NCBI GenBank assembly: GCA_013203755.1
Contig: JABMPI010000563.1
Span: forward strand, 1-19,160
Direction: 5' to 3'
Length of the DNA stretch: 19,160 bases
Source: Bacteroidota bacterium
Lineage (GTDB): Bacteria > Bacteroidota > Bacteroidia > Bacteroidales > Prolixibacteraceae
Shown here: positions 1 to 7,918 of the stretch, piece by piece
Position numbering within the stretch: the stretch's first letter is position 1
How the letters are laid out: each line of letters starts with the position of its first letter
Program-made: the position numbers and the translations under genes
Notes under the pieces: generated by a model
What the model was told of the DNA's origin: nothing
The model's input: only the letters and a program-made list of their open reading frames with translations
The model's database searches: none

Positions 1-4
1 AATT

Positions 5-25
5 CCTCGAGGTTCTACCTCGGGG
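5..25. repeat. REP-like GC-rich hairpin, copy 1
   Basis: The bases fold into a nine-pair stem (one G-T pair) closed by the triloop TCT: 5-13 pairs with 17-25. It is GC-rich in an otherwise AT-rich intergenic region. A second hairpin of the same design lies at 87-112, with the same outer stem sequence (CCTCGA / TCGGGG) and the same TCT loop. The pair closing the loop differs, T13-A17 here against C98-G102 there, which is a compensatory change and argues that the folded form is conserved. This resembles REP elements mobilised by REP-associated tyrosine transposases, but no transposase is in the window, so that link is inferred. Confidence 0.55.
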
Positions 26-42
26 TAAAAGGCGAAAAAGTT

Positions 43-63
43 TGAAAAACGGCAGGTTTTTCA
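43..63. other. AT-rich hairpin between the two REP-like copies
   Basis: A perfect eight-pair stem, TGAAAAAC (43-50) with GTTTTTCA (56-63), encloses a five-base loop. The stem is mostly A-T and no T-run follows, so it is not a convincing terminator. It lies between the two GC-rich hairpins and may belong to the same repeat unit. Confidence 0.3.
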
Positions 64-86
64 TAAAAAATACTATTCCGCTTTAA

Positions 87-112
87 TACCTCGATGGCTC
101 TGCCTCGGGGTA
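87..112. repeat. REP-like GC-rich hairpin, copy 2
   Basis: Stem 89-98 pairs with 102-110 around the TCT loop 99-101, with one bulged base (T95). Two further pairs, T87-A112 and A88-T111, extend it. The outer stem and loop match the hairpin at 5-25, and the loop-closing pair is changed in a compensatory way. Copies are 84 bases apart in the same orientation. I read them as members of a dispersed palindromic repeat family. Confidence 0.55.
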
Positions 113-195
113 GTTTATTCCATACAATTATTAAACACAATAAATTAAATCAAGGAGCCTTTGATTTTTTGAAACGAAATTAATTAACCGAACTA

Positions 196-278
196 ATCCT
201 GAGTGAAGTTGAAGGATCTTGTGGTATCCCTGGTTGCGAATATAATGATACCCCGTCCGCTTGTGGCGAGGAACTTCA
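196..278. repeat. Nested inverted repeats in a gene-free region
   Basis: Several short inverted repeats are nested here: TGAAGTT (204-210) with AACTTCA (272-278), GGTATC (223-228) with GATACC (247-252), and ATCCT (196-200) with AGGAT (213-217). The segment 197-216, TCCTGAGTGAAGTTGAAGGA, resembles the palindromic 'CCTTCGAC...CTCAGGA' type intergenic repeats seen in many bacteria; that resemblance is from memory. No reading frame worth reporting overlaps it. Confidence 0.3.
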
Positions 279-449
279 TTTTGCCGAAATTCTTACATCT
301 CTCAGTTTTTTTGAATTGAAATTTAAGCAATTTGCCTAAGTTAAATCAGAATTAAATTAAGCGGGACTTTTGTCCGAAGTTGTAGATTTGTTTTAGATAT
401 CAAACCCGATACAAAATAAGATGAAGTTGCTTTCAGAGTTAGTTTAGTT

Positions 450-479
450 ATCCCGGAAATTTTTTCCGGGATTTTTTTT
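450..479 (+). terminator. Strong intrinsic terminator, plus strand
   Basis: A ten-pair perfect stem (450-459 with 463-472, containing CCCGG/CCGGG) with a three-base loop is followed by a run of eight T at 472-479 on the plus strand. On the minus strand no T-run follows, so it is not the natural terminator of the response regulator gene that ends at 519. No plus-strand coding sequence lies in the 450 bases upstream. It must end either transcription entering from the left of the window or a short non-coding transcript. Confidence 0.8.
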
Positions 480-518
480 ATATTGAAATTTTACCTTGGT
501 ACAAATGCGAGTTGAAAT

Positions 519-1166
519 TTAATCCAGTTGGGTTAGTCCTTTTTTAAGACTATATTTTACAATATCAGCATTGTTTTTTAACTCTAATTTTTCAAGAATA
601 TTTTGTTTGTGTGTTCCAACTGTTTTTACACTAATAAATAATTTTTCTCCTATTTCACGTGTAGTTTTCCCCTCGGCAAACAACAAAAATACTTCCTTTT
701 CTCTTTCCGATAATTGAGAATAACTGTCAGATTCAGCTTTCGATGGATCTAAATAACCACTTATAACCAACTCTGTGATATCTTCACTAAGAAATTTTTT
801 GCCAGAATAAACACATTGAATCGCATCGGTTAACTGACGGTATGTGCAATTTTTTAATAAATACCCATCGGCACCAGCCTCCAAAATGCCTTTTACATAT
901 TGTTTGTCGGAATGCATTGAAACCGCAACAATTTTTATCTCAGGCATTATTTTTTTCAATTCGCGGGTAGCTTCAATTCCATTCATTTTCGGCATTGCAA
1001 TATCAAGCAGCATTACATCTGGCTTAAAATGTTTCGCTTTTTCAATGGCTTCCTCCCCATTTTCGGCTTGTGCAATTACTTCAATGTCAGGTGCAGAGAA
1101 TAATAAATTCACCAATCCTTCTCGAAACAGTTGATGGTCATCTGTAATTATTACTTTTATTTTCAT
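519..1166 (-). CDS. NarL/LuxR-family two-component response regulator
   Basis: A 215-aa protein of normal length for the NarL/FixJ family. Residues 1-120 form a receiver: acidic pair D9-D10, phosphoacceptor D55 in the motif MLLDIAMP, and conserved K105 in GYLLKN. Residues 148-212 form a LuxR-type helix-turn-helix (LSEREKEVF, then REIGEKLFISVKTVGTHKQNI). It is expected to be a cytoplasmic transcription factor that dimerises and binds DNA when D55 is phosphorylated. The gene for a HisKA_3 kinase lies immediately upstream on the same strand, 104 bases away, and HisKA_3 kinases normally pair with NarL-type regulators, so the two are very likely cognate. The 104-base gap is long enough for its own promoter and contains a palindrome at 1204-1221. 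Target genes cannot be deduced. Confidence 0.93.
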   Translation of the reverse strand: MKIKVIITDDHQLFREGLVNLLFSAPDIEVIAQAENGEEAIEKAKHFKPDVMLLDIAMPKMNGIEATRELKKIMPEIKIVAVSMHSDKQYVKGILEAGADGYLLKNCTYRQLTDAIQCVYSGKKFLSEDITELVISGYLDPSKAESDSYSQLSEREKEVFLLFAEGKTTREIGEKLFISVKTVGTHKQNILEKLELKNNADIVKYSLKKGLTQLD

Positions 1167-1203
1167 CCGTTTATAATTTTAATTTTAAATTATGGAACTC
1201 TCG

Positions 1204-1221
1204 ATCCGTCAGCTGACAGAT
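1204..1221. promoter_or_regulatory. Palindromic candidate operator upstream of the response regulator
   Basis: An 18-base palindrome with one mismatched pair has a perfect ten-base core GTCAGCTGAC at 1208-1217. It sits 38 bases upstream of the response regulator start. Two-fold symmetric sites of this size are typical for dimeric NarL-type regulators, so autoregulation is a reasonable guess. A second inverted repeat, TTATGAAA (1228-1235) with TTTCATAA (1261-1268), lies next to it. I see no clean TAnnTTTG promoter box in the gap. Confidence 0.35.
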
Positions 1222-1270
1222 GCTTGTTTATGAAATATCACAGATTAAATTTTATGTTCGTTTCATAACA

Positions 1271-2767
1271 TTAACCTTTATTGAATGGGATTATTATTCT
1301 CGCTGTTGTTCCTTTACTCTGGTTTGATCCTATTTCGAAGTGGCCTTTAATACTATCTATTCGTTCTATTATGCTCATTAGTCCAAATCCGCCAGCCGAT
1401 GATTTTTTATTTTCGTTATTCTTAAATCCAATTCCATTATCACGAACAAAAATACAATACATTTCGTTTTCTGTACTAATTTCCAATTCAATTAAAGTGG
1501 CTTCAGCATGTTTAATTATATTCGTTAGTAATTCGCACACAATTCGATATAAAAATATGTTAAATTCTTTCTGAATTTCAATTTGTACCTCTTCTCCTAT
1601 TAATACGGTTTTAATACGGTTTTTTTCTTCTAATTGTTCCAACTTCCATTTGAAAGCTGGAATTAATCCTAACTCGTATAAAATTGGTGGACTCAAATCG
1701 TATGTTAGACTTCGAGACTCGGAAATAGCAATATCCAATAAGCCAGAGGTTTCTGTGATTATGTTTTTTATATTTTGAGAACAATCTTCGTCTATTATTG
1801 ACGATAATTTTAAAAATGCCAAAGAAAGTGTTTGTCCCAAACTGTCGTGCAGGTTTTCTGCTATTCTTCTTCGTTCTTTTTCTTCTACCAACGTTATTTC
1901 AATATTTAGACTTTTAAGTTTCTTCTGGTAACTTTCAATTTGCTTTACGTTTTCAATCAATGCAATCTCAGCCTGTTTTCGCTTGGTAATTGTGTAACAA
2001 ACACCCCTTTTCCCAATGTAATTTCCTTCTTTGTCGAAAAAAGAAAAACCACTAATCGACAACCAAATAATGTTATTTCCTACTGTTAATTCAACTTCGA
2101 AATCATTAATTCTTGAGTTCTTTGCTATTATTGAATATTTATTTTCGGAAATTTGAAAAATGTCTTGGTATTTCTTTTTCCCAATAATTTCGAGATGAGA
2201 AATCTTTAGTGTTTTTTCAACTACAGGACTAACATATGTGAATATTCCTTCAGAATTCACTTCCCAGTAAAATTCCATTGCATGCTCCGAGATTTGCAGA
2301 AACCGCTCTTCGCTTAGTAAATATTTATTGGTCTGACTTTTTATTAGACTTTCTAAATCTTTATTACGATCGCGCAATAAGTCTTTAACGTTTTTAATAC
2401 GCAAAGCAACATTTATTTGTGCTTGCAATTCGGTCCGACTAAAAGGCTTGGAAATAAAAGCATCGGCTCCGGCGTTTAATCCTTTTGTTCGTTCAACCGA
2501 ATCTTGACCCAATGCCGAAATCATTAAAACAGGAATATTTCTGGTTGCCTCTTCGCTCTTCAAAATTTCACAAACTTCAAAGCCGTTTAATCCAGGCATT
2601 AAAATATCTAATAATATTAATTCGGGGTTTTTCTGTCTTACCAATTCAATACCATCTTCACCATTGCAGGCACGTAGAAATTCAAAATCGGGATAATATA
2701 ACTTTACTACCTGATTAAGAAGTTCAAGATTAATTTCATTGTCATCAATAGCAAGAATTTTTTTCAT
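1271..2767 (-). CDS. Soluble sensor kinase, REC-PAS-HisKA_3-HATPase
   Basis: A 498-aa cytoplasmic protein with no membrane segment. Residues 1-120 are a complete receiver (D8-D9, phosphoacceptor D54 in LILLDILMP, K107 in FISKPFS). Residues 120-150 are a charged helical linker. Residues 152-265 are a PAS domain ending in the usual ITKRK motif. Residues 285-365 are a HisKA_3 dimerisation domain with phosphoacceptor H307 in RRRIAENLHDSLGQ. The ATPase domain shows the N box (ELLTNIIKHA, 412-421), DNGIGF (443-448) and GGFGLMSI (459-466). It should phosphorylate the downstream NarL-type regulator at 519-1166. The N-terminal receiver probably lets another kinase control this one; the divergent hybrid kinase at 3231 is the nearest candidate, which is inference. 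The signal sensed by the PAS domain is unknown. Confidence 0.9.
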   Translation of the reverse strand: MKKILAIDDNEINLELLNQVVKLYYPDFEFLRACNGEDGIELVRQKNPELILLDILMPGLNGFEVCEILKSEEATRNIPVLMISALGQDSVERTKGLNAGADAFISKPFSRTELQAQINVALRIKNVKDLLRDRNKDLESLIKSQTNKYLLSEERFLQISEHAMEFYWEVNSEGIFTYVSPVVEKTLKISHLEIIGKKKYQDIFQISENKYSIIAKNSRINDFEVELTVGNNIIWLSISGFSFFDKEGNYIGKRGVCYTITKRKQAEIALIENVKQIESYQKKLKSLNIEITLVEEKERRRIAENLHDSLGQTLSLAFLKLSSIIDEDCSQNIKNIITETSGLLDIAISESRSLTYDLSPPILYELGLIPAFKWKLEQLEEKNRIKTVLIGEEVQIEIQKEFNIFLYRIVCELLTNIIKHAEATLIELEISTENEMYCIFVRDNGIGFKNNENKKSSAGGFGLMSIIERIDSIKGHFEIGSNQSKGTTARIIIPFNKG

Positions 2768-3230
2768 GCCTCAAATTAAAATTTTCGATCATTTTAAACG
2801 TCCCCTAAAAATAGGAAAAATCTAATAGGGTACTTCAATTTACTAAAGATTATTTTCTATTTGACTATATAAAATTAATTCCAAGATTGTATTTCTTAAT
2901 ATAATGGTAACTATTTTCGTGAAAATTTGAAACTGCCAAATAATATTCAAGATAATTTGCTTAAAACAGAATTAAATGTTTCCATTCTCAAACCAGTTGC
3001 ACAAGAAAACCACTGATAAGCAAATCCGCAATTTGGCTCTCTACTAATAAGTCTTTTTTTATACTTTTAGAAAATTGGTGTTTTACTTTAAATTTGGAAT
3101 AAAAAGCATTAATTTTAAAATACTATTCCCTTTATAGGATTACCTTTAAAATTGTCGGAATGCATTGTTTTTATGTCCACATTTTTATACAAAAATAAAT
3201 TACAAAGTTTTAAATAAAATAATTTTAAGA
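2768..3230. other. Divergent intergenic region between the two kinase genes
   Basis: These 463 bases are very AT-rich and separate two divergently transcribed kinase genes, so they must hold both promoters. Apart from a TAAATTTG box at 3089-3096 I found no convincing promoter, no long inverted repeat and no plausible gene. A TTG codon at 3165 is in frame with the downstream kinase, but the added 22 residues are low-quality sequence and I treat them as untranslated. Confidence 0.6.
3065..3096 (+). promoter_or_regulatory. Candidate Bacteroidota promoter for the hybrid kinase
   Basis: TAAATTTG at 3089-3096 matches the -7 consensus TAnnTTTG exactly. The upstream element is weak: TTTTA at 3065-3069, about 19 bases away, instead of TTTG. 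Transcription would begin near 3103 and leave a leader of roughly 130 bases before the ATG at 3231. A single matching box in such AT-rich DNA could be chance. Confidence 0.35.
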
Positions 3231-6200
3231 ATGGAAATAAATAGCGATTCCAAACAACAGCTTCTAGATGAAATTACAAAATTGAATAAAAGAATTTTAG
3301 AGCTGGAAAAGACCGAAGAAGAGGCGAAAAATCTTCTGCAATCGGGTAATAAAGCTATTGAGGCTTTGCAATTTATATCAACTAAATTATCTGCTTTTAC
3401 GGGAGTAGAATTTTTCAATAAAGTGTGCGGGCATCTTACTAATACGCTTGCTATAGATTATGCATTTGTGGGTAAAATCCATTCAAATCAAAAAAAAGTA
3501 AACGTAATTGCCGGAGTTGGAAAAGGCAATTTGTTAGAATCTTTTGAATATTCGTTGGATGATACTCCATGCATGAATCTTTTAAATAATTCGGTTTGTT
3601 GCTATCCAACGAATATTCAAAAATTATTTCCAAAAGATAAACTATTAATTGAAATGGGAATTGACGGCTATTTAGGAGTTCCCCTTTTTAACAAAACTGG
3701 CGGTGTTGTTGGAATAATGGTGCTTCTACATAGTCAGCCAATTTTAAACGCTGAAGTTTCAGAATCCTTATTGCAAATTTTTTCGGAACGTGTGGCAGCT
3801 GAGATTGAGCGAATTCAAGTAGAGAGTAAATTGATGGAAAGTGAAGAACTGTTCTCGGATTTTTTTCAGATCAGTACAAACATATTGACCATAAGCTCTC
3901 TGGAAGATGGGAGGATACTAGAGCTCAACGAAATTGCAGCTCAATCTATTGGCTTACCAAAAAATGAAATTATAAATAGAAAGTTTACTGACATAGGATT
4001 AATTGATGATAAAAGCCGGGAAATTATAACAGATGCTATCGTAAAAAAAGGGTATTATAAAGCTCTGGAATTACCAGTAAAAATTGCAAGTGGAGAAATA
4101 AGAACAGGATTATTTTATGGTCATATTATTACACTTAACAATCAGAAATGTCTATTTCAAACAATAATAGATATAACGGTACGAAAAGAAGAACAGGAAA
4201 TATTAAACAAATTAAATCTGGCTGTCAGAAACTCTACCGATGTAATATTTATGACAGACAAAGATGGAATATTCACCTTTGTTAATAAGCAATTTACCGA
4301 ATTATATGGTTTTACAGCAATAGAAGTAGTTAATATAAAAACTCCCCGAATACTAAAAAGTGACCTTTTTACAGAAGAAGAATATAAATATTTCTGGGAA
4401 ACTATTTTAAATAAAGAGAGTTTAAAAACCCAATATTTAAATAGATGTAAAAATGGTAAATTCATAAATGTTGAAGCATCTGCAGATCCAATTCTTAATA
4501 ATAATGGAGATATAATTGGATTTTTAGCCATTCAGAGGGATATTACTGATGCAAAAAAGGCAGAAGAAGATTTGAAAGAGAGTGAACAAAAATTGCGATT
4601 AGTGATTAATAATTCGCCAATCGGAATTTGTACAACTGATTTAAAAGGACATTTTATTGATGTGAATCCTGCTTTGTGTAAAATTTTAGGGTATTCTAAG
4701 AATAAAATTACTGGCAAACATTTTAATCAATTTTCTCACCCTGATGATGTATCGAAAAATGATGAGTTGTTCAATAAACTAGTAGTAGGAGAAATCTCTT
4801 TTACCAATTTTGAAAAAAGGTATATTCATAAGAATGGAAATATTATTCATGTTAATATCAGAGGGCAAATTATTAATGATTCTAAGGGGAAGCCAATTTT
4901 ACAAAATGGAATTGTCGAAAATATTACTGAAAGGAAACATGCTGAAGAAGCTATTAAACAAAGAGAATCTCTTTTAAAAGCTATATTAAATTCAACAGGA
5001 AACGGCTTTTTAGTTGTAGATAATAATGGGACAGTAACACATAGAAATAAAAAATTCAATAAATTATGGAATATTCCATCAAAATTATCTAAATCCAGGG
5101 ACGATAGTAAATTGCTCGATTTTGTTCTTGGTCAATTAAGCCAACCAGATCAATTTATTTCCAAAGTTAAAGAACTGTATTTAAGTACTAAAACAGATAC
5201 TGATATTCTACATTTTAAGGATGGAAGGGTATTTGAGCGTAATTCTCATCCCTTAATAATGGATAATAATATTGCGGGAAGGGTTTGGGGGTTCAAAGAT
5301 ATTACAAAGGGAAAACAAGCAGAGAAAGTATCCAAAGAGAACGAAGAGAAACTTCGGAATATTTTTGAAAATAGCACAAACATATTTTATTCGCACAACA
5401 CAGAGCACCAACACACTTATATAAGTAGGCAGGTAGAAGATATACTGGGTTATACGCAAGAGGAAGCTTTGGTGAAATGGACGGATTGGTTATCTGACAA
5501 CCCCATTAATGAATTTGGATTGGAAAAGACATTGGAAGCAATTAGAATTGGCGAGCGGCAGCTTCCGTACGAATTGGAATTAATACATAAAAGTGGAGAT
5601 AAAGTTTGGGTGGAAGTTAGAGAATTTCCGCTTGTGAAAAATGGAGAAACAACAGCAATTGTTGGATCGGTAACAGAAATAACAAAACGTAAAAAAGCAG
5701 AACTTATTCAAAAAACATTATTTAATATTTCAAATGCTGTTATTACTATTGACAATTTGCAAAATCTTCTCAAATGTATTCAAATTGAGTTAGGTGAAAT
5801 AATTAATACAGCTAATTTTTATGTAGCATTTTACGATGCAAAAACGGATCTGATTTCATTGCCATTTTTTACAAACGAAAAGGTTAATTCTATTTCAGTT
5901 ATTACAGGGAAAACATTAACCAGGCACGTAATTAATACAAAAAAATCGCTACTAATAAATAAAGAGAAATTAATAAAATTACGAAAATCAAATCAAATTA
6001 GAGATTTTGAGATTGATCCGGAAATATGGTTGGGAGTACCGCTTAAATTTGAAAATGAATTAATAGGGGTATTGGCTGTACAAAGTTATACCAATAAAAA
6101 TGAGTTTAACGAATCAGACTTAAAGTTACTTGAATTTGTGTCTGATCAGATAAGTATCTCAATTCATCGAAAAAAAGCAGAGGAAATCATAAAGGAAAGT

Positions 6201-7700
6201 GAAGCAAGATTTAAAAATCTTTCATCTGTTACAGTTGAAGGAATAATTATGCATAAAAACGGTAAAATAATAGATTTAAACTTATCTGCGGCAAAGATGG
6301 TTGGCTACGAATATGAAGAATTAATAGGTGGAAATATAATTGAACTTTTGGCGGACAAAGTGTACCATGAAATTATTCTTGAGAATAGTAAGAAAAAGCA
6401 CTCTTTACCGTATGAAATATTGGGGATTAAAAAAGACGGGAGCCGTTTCCCAGTTGAAATTGAAGGTAGAACTATTTCTTTTGAGAATGGAGAAGAAGTT
6501 AGGGTTGTAGCAATAAGGGATATTACGGAACGAAAAACAACAGAGAAAGAATTAATAAAGGCACTTGAAAAAGCAACTGAATCAGACCGTCTTAAATCAG
6601 CTTTTCTTGCTACAATGTCGCACGAATTAAGAACACCGTTAAATGCAATTATTGGTTTTTCCGAATTTCTCAATAAAGATCTTTCGATGGAAGATGTTGA
6701 AAAATTTGGCGAAATAATAAACAATAGTGGAAACCACTTGCTAAGTATTGTTAACGATCTTTTTGAAATTACTTTAATAGAATCGGGCGAAACTAAGATA
6801 AGAGTAGAAGAGGTAAACCTAAAAAATATTTTTTACGATATATTAAATATTATAACTTCTGAACAACAAAAAGCAAATAAAAATGACATAAAGCTAAATT
6901 TAATAATTCCACCGGGGAAGGAGGACTTTACAATAAAAACCGATCCAAACAAGCTCAAACAAATTTTGCTTAACCTGTTGAAAAACGCCATTAAATTTAC
7001 AGATACGGGGCATGTAAATTATGGATTTGAAATTCTTTCGGAACAAGAAAATTTGATACTTAAATTTTATGTAGAAGATACAGGCATTGGTATTCCCAAA
7101 GAAAAACATAATCTAATTTTTGATGTATTCAGGCAAGCAGAAGAATCGAATTCGAGAAGGTATGGGGGAGTAGGAATTGGCTTATCAGTTGCAAGTAGAT
7201 TAACAGAACTTTTGGGTGGTGAAATTTGGCTTGAATCGGAAGTTGGGAAAGGGTCCACCTTTTATTTTACTCTTCCGGTTGATAGAAAAGCGAAAATTAT
7301 TCAAATACCCGAGATACAAGTAAAAAGAATAAATAAAGACAAAAAAATGATATTAATTGTTGAAGATGACAAGGTGAGTTTTGAATTTATAAAAATTGTT
7401 CTAATCCGTTCTGAAATTGACTGTATTTGGGCAAAGAATGGGGCAGAGGCAATCACTTTTTGTGAAGAAAATGATGATATAAGTTTGGTGCTTATGGATA
7501 TTAATATGCCGGTAATGGATGGATATACTGCAACTCAAAAGATAAAGAAATTTAAGCCAAACCTTCCTATTATAGCGCAAACTGCCTATGCAATTTCTGG
7601 CGACCGCGAAAAAGCATTTGAGATGGGTTGCGACGATTACATTTCGAAACCAATAAACCAGAAGGCTCTATTAGAAAAAATTAAAACACTACTTAAATAA
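3231..7700 (+). CDS. Multi-PAS/GAF hybrid sensor histidine kinase
   Basis: A 1489-aa protein starting at ATG 3231. An in-frame TTG at 3165 would add 22 residues with no family resemblance. Order of domains: short coiled coil (5-35), GAF (about 35-200), five PAS domains ending near 316, 441, 569, 697 and 822 at motifs such as DITDAKKAEE and NITERKHAEE, a second GAF (823-980), a sixth PAS (987-1104), HisKA with H1131 in ATMSHELRTPLNAIIGF, HATPase with N1252, DTGIGIP (1283-1289) and GGVGIGLS (1312-1319), then a receiver (about 1373-1489) with D1379-D1380, D1423 in LVLMDINMP and K1473. All catalytic motifs are intact. There is no signal peptide or membrane segment, so it senses cytoplasmic cues through PAS/GAF ligands. 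The C-terminal receiver implies a phosphorelay through an Hpt protein, and none is in the window. It is divergent from a second kinase-regulator pair, suggesting a joint circuit. Confidence 0.92.
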   Translation: MEINSDSKQQLLDEITKLNKRILELEKTEEEAKNLLQSGNKAIEALQFISTKLSAFTGVEFFNKVCGHLTNTLAIDYAFVGKIHSNQKKVNVIAGVGKGNLLESFEYSLDDTPCMNLLNNSVCCYPTNIQKLFPKDKLLIEMGIDGYLGVPLFNKTGGVVGIMVLLHSQPILNAEVSESLLQIFSERVAAEIERIQVESKLMESEELFSDFFQISTNILTISSLEDGRILELNEIAAQSIGLPKNEIINRKFTDIGLIDDKSREIITDAIVKKGYYKALELPVKIASGEIRTGLFYGHIITLNNQKCLFQTIIDITVRKEEQEILNKLNLAVRNSTDVIFMTDKDGIFTFVNKQFTELYGFTAIEVVNIKTPRILKSDLFTEEEYKYFWETILNKESLKTQYLNRCKNGKFINVEASADPILNNNGDIIGFLAIQRDITDAKKAEEDLKESEQKLRLVINNSPIGICTTDLKGHFIDVNPALCKILGYSKNKITGKHFNQFSHPDDVSKNDELFNKLVVGEISFTNFEKRYIHKNGNIIHVNIRGQIINDSKGKPILQNGIVENITERKHAEEAIKQRESLLKAILNSTGNGFLVVDNNGTVTHRNKKFNKLWNIPSKLSKSRDDSKLLDFVLGQLSQPDQFISKVKELYLSTKTDTDILHFKDGRVFERNSHPLIMDNNIAGRVWGFKDITKGKQAEKVSKENEEKLRNIFENSTNIFYSHNTEHQHTYISRQVEDILGYTQEEALVKWTDWLSDNPINEFGLEKTLEAIRIGERQLPYELELIHKSGDKVWVEVREFPLVKNGETTAIVGSVTEITKRKKAELIQKTLFNISNAVITIDNLQNLLKCIQIELGEIINTANFYVAFYDAKTDLISLPFFTNEKVNSISVITGKTLTRHVINTKKSLLINKEKLIKLRKSNQIRDFEIDPEIWLGVPLKFENELIGVLAVQSYTNKNEFNESDLKLLEFVSDQISISIHRKKAEEIIKESEARFKNLSSVTVEGIIMHKNGKIIDLNLSAAKMVGYEYEELIGGNIIELLADKVYHEIILENSKKKHSLPYEILGIKKDGSRFPVEIEGRTISFENGEEVRVVAIRDITERKTTEKELIKALEKATESDRLKSAFLATMSHELRTPLNAIIGFSEFLNKDLSMEDVEKFGEIINNSGNHLLSIVNDLFEITLIESGETKIRVEEVNLKNIFYDILNIITSEQQKANKNDIKLNLIIPPGKEDFTIKTDPNKLKQILLNLLKNAIKFTDTGHVNYGFEILSEQENLILKFYVEDTGIGIPKEKHNLIFDVFRQAEESNSRRYGGVGIGLSVASRLTELLGGEIWLESEVGKGSTFYFTLPVDRKAKIIQIPEIQVKRINKDKKMILIVEDDKVSFEFIKIVLIRSEIDCIWAKNGAEAITFCEENDDISLVLMDINMPVMDGYTATQKIKKFKPNLPIIAQTAYAISGDREKAFEMGCDDYISKPINQKALLEKIKTLLK

Positions 7701-7839
7701 TTAGTGGTGTTGTTAATACATAGTTTTTGTCACATCCAGATTTCTGTATTGTGGTTCAATGCCGGTAAAGAGAATAGCTTGCTGAGTGTTCGGCACATGT
7801 ATTTTATAACTCACTCCGGCTAATGAAGTAACATTTTCT

Positions 7840-7868
7840 GCCATCAATTTTGAGCTAAAATTGATGGC
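7840..7868. other. Twelve-pair perfect hairpin without a T-run
   Basis: GCCATCAATTTT (7840-7851) pairs perfectly with AAAATTGATGGC (7857-7868) around a five-base loop. Neither strand has a T-run after the stem, so it is not a standard intrinsic terminator. It could end the kinase transcript in another way, stabilise its 3' end, or be a binding site. It lies about 50 bases before the aminopeptidase start and upstream of its likely promoter. Confidence 0.5.
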
Positions 7869-7869
7869 G

Positions 7870-7903
7870 TTGCCACACAAACAATTTTAATGTATTATTT
7901 TAG
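7870..7903 (+). promoter_or_regulatory. Weak candidate promoter for the aminopeptidase
   Basis: TTG at 7870-7872 is followed after 23 bases by TATTTTAG (7896-7903), which differs from TAnnTTTG at one defined position. The spacing is at the long end of the accepted range. Transcription would start near 7910 and give a leader of only about ten bases. Confidence 0.3.
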
Positions 7904-7918
7904 CCGAAAATTAAAATT

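Larger units (their letters stand above)
7701..7918. other. Intergenic region between hybrid kinase and aminopeptidase
   Basis: This 218-base gap contains no gene. Its notable content is a long hairpin at 7840-7868 and a weak promoter just before the aminopeptidase. I see no terminator with a T-run after the kinase stop codon. Confidence 0.5.

Noticed and set aside
220..450. Possible 6S, SRP or tmRNA gene in the gene-free left end
   Set aside because: I could not find the conserved sequence or long closing stem of any of these RNAs; only an unassigned transcript is suggested by the terminator.
66..3129. 13-base direct repeat AAAATACTATTCC near 66-78 and again near 3117-3129
   Set aside because: With this AT-rich composition several exact 13-base matches are expected by chance in 19 kb, and the flanks do not match further.
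3165..3230. TTG start that would lengthen the hybrid kinase by 22 residues
   Set aside because: The extra residues (MFLCPHFYTKIN...) resemble no domain, while ATG 3231 begins directly before the charged coiled coil expected at the N-terminus.
6305..6724. 139-codon minus-strand frame inside the hybrid kinase
   Set aside because: It overlaps conserved PAS and HisKA coding sequence on the other strand and has no domain features of its own.
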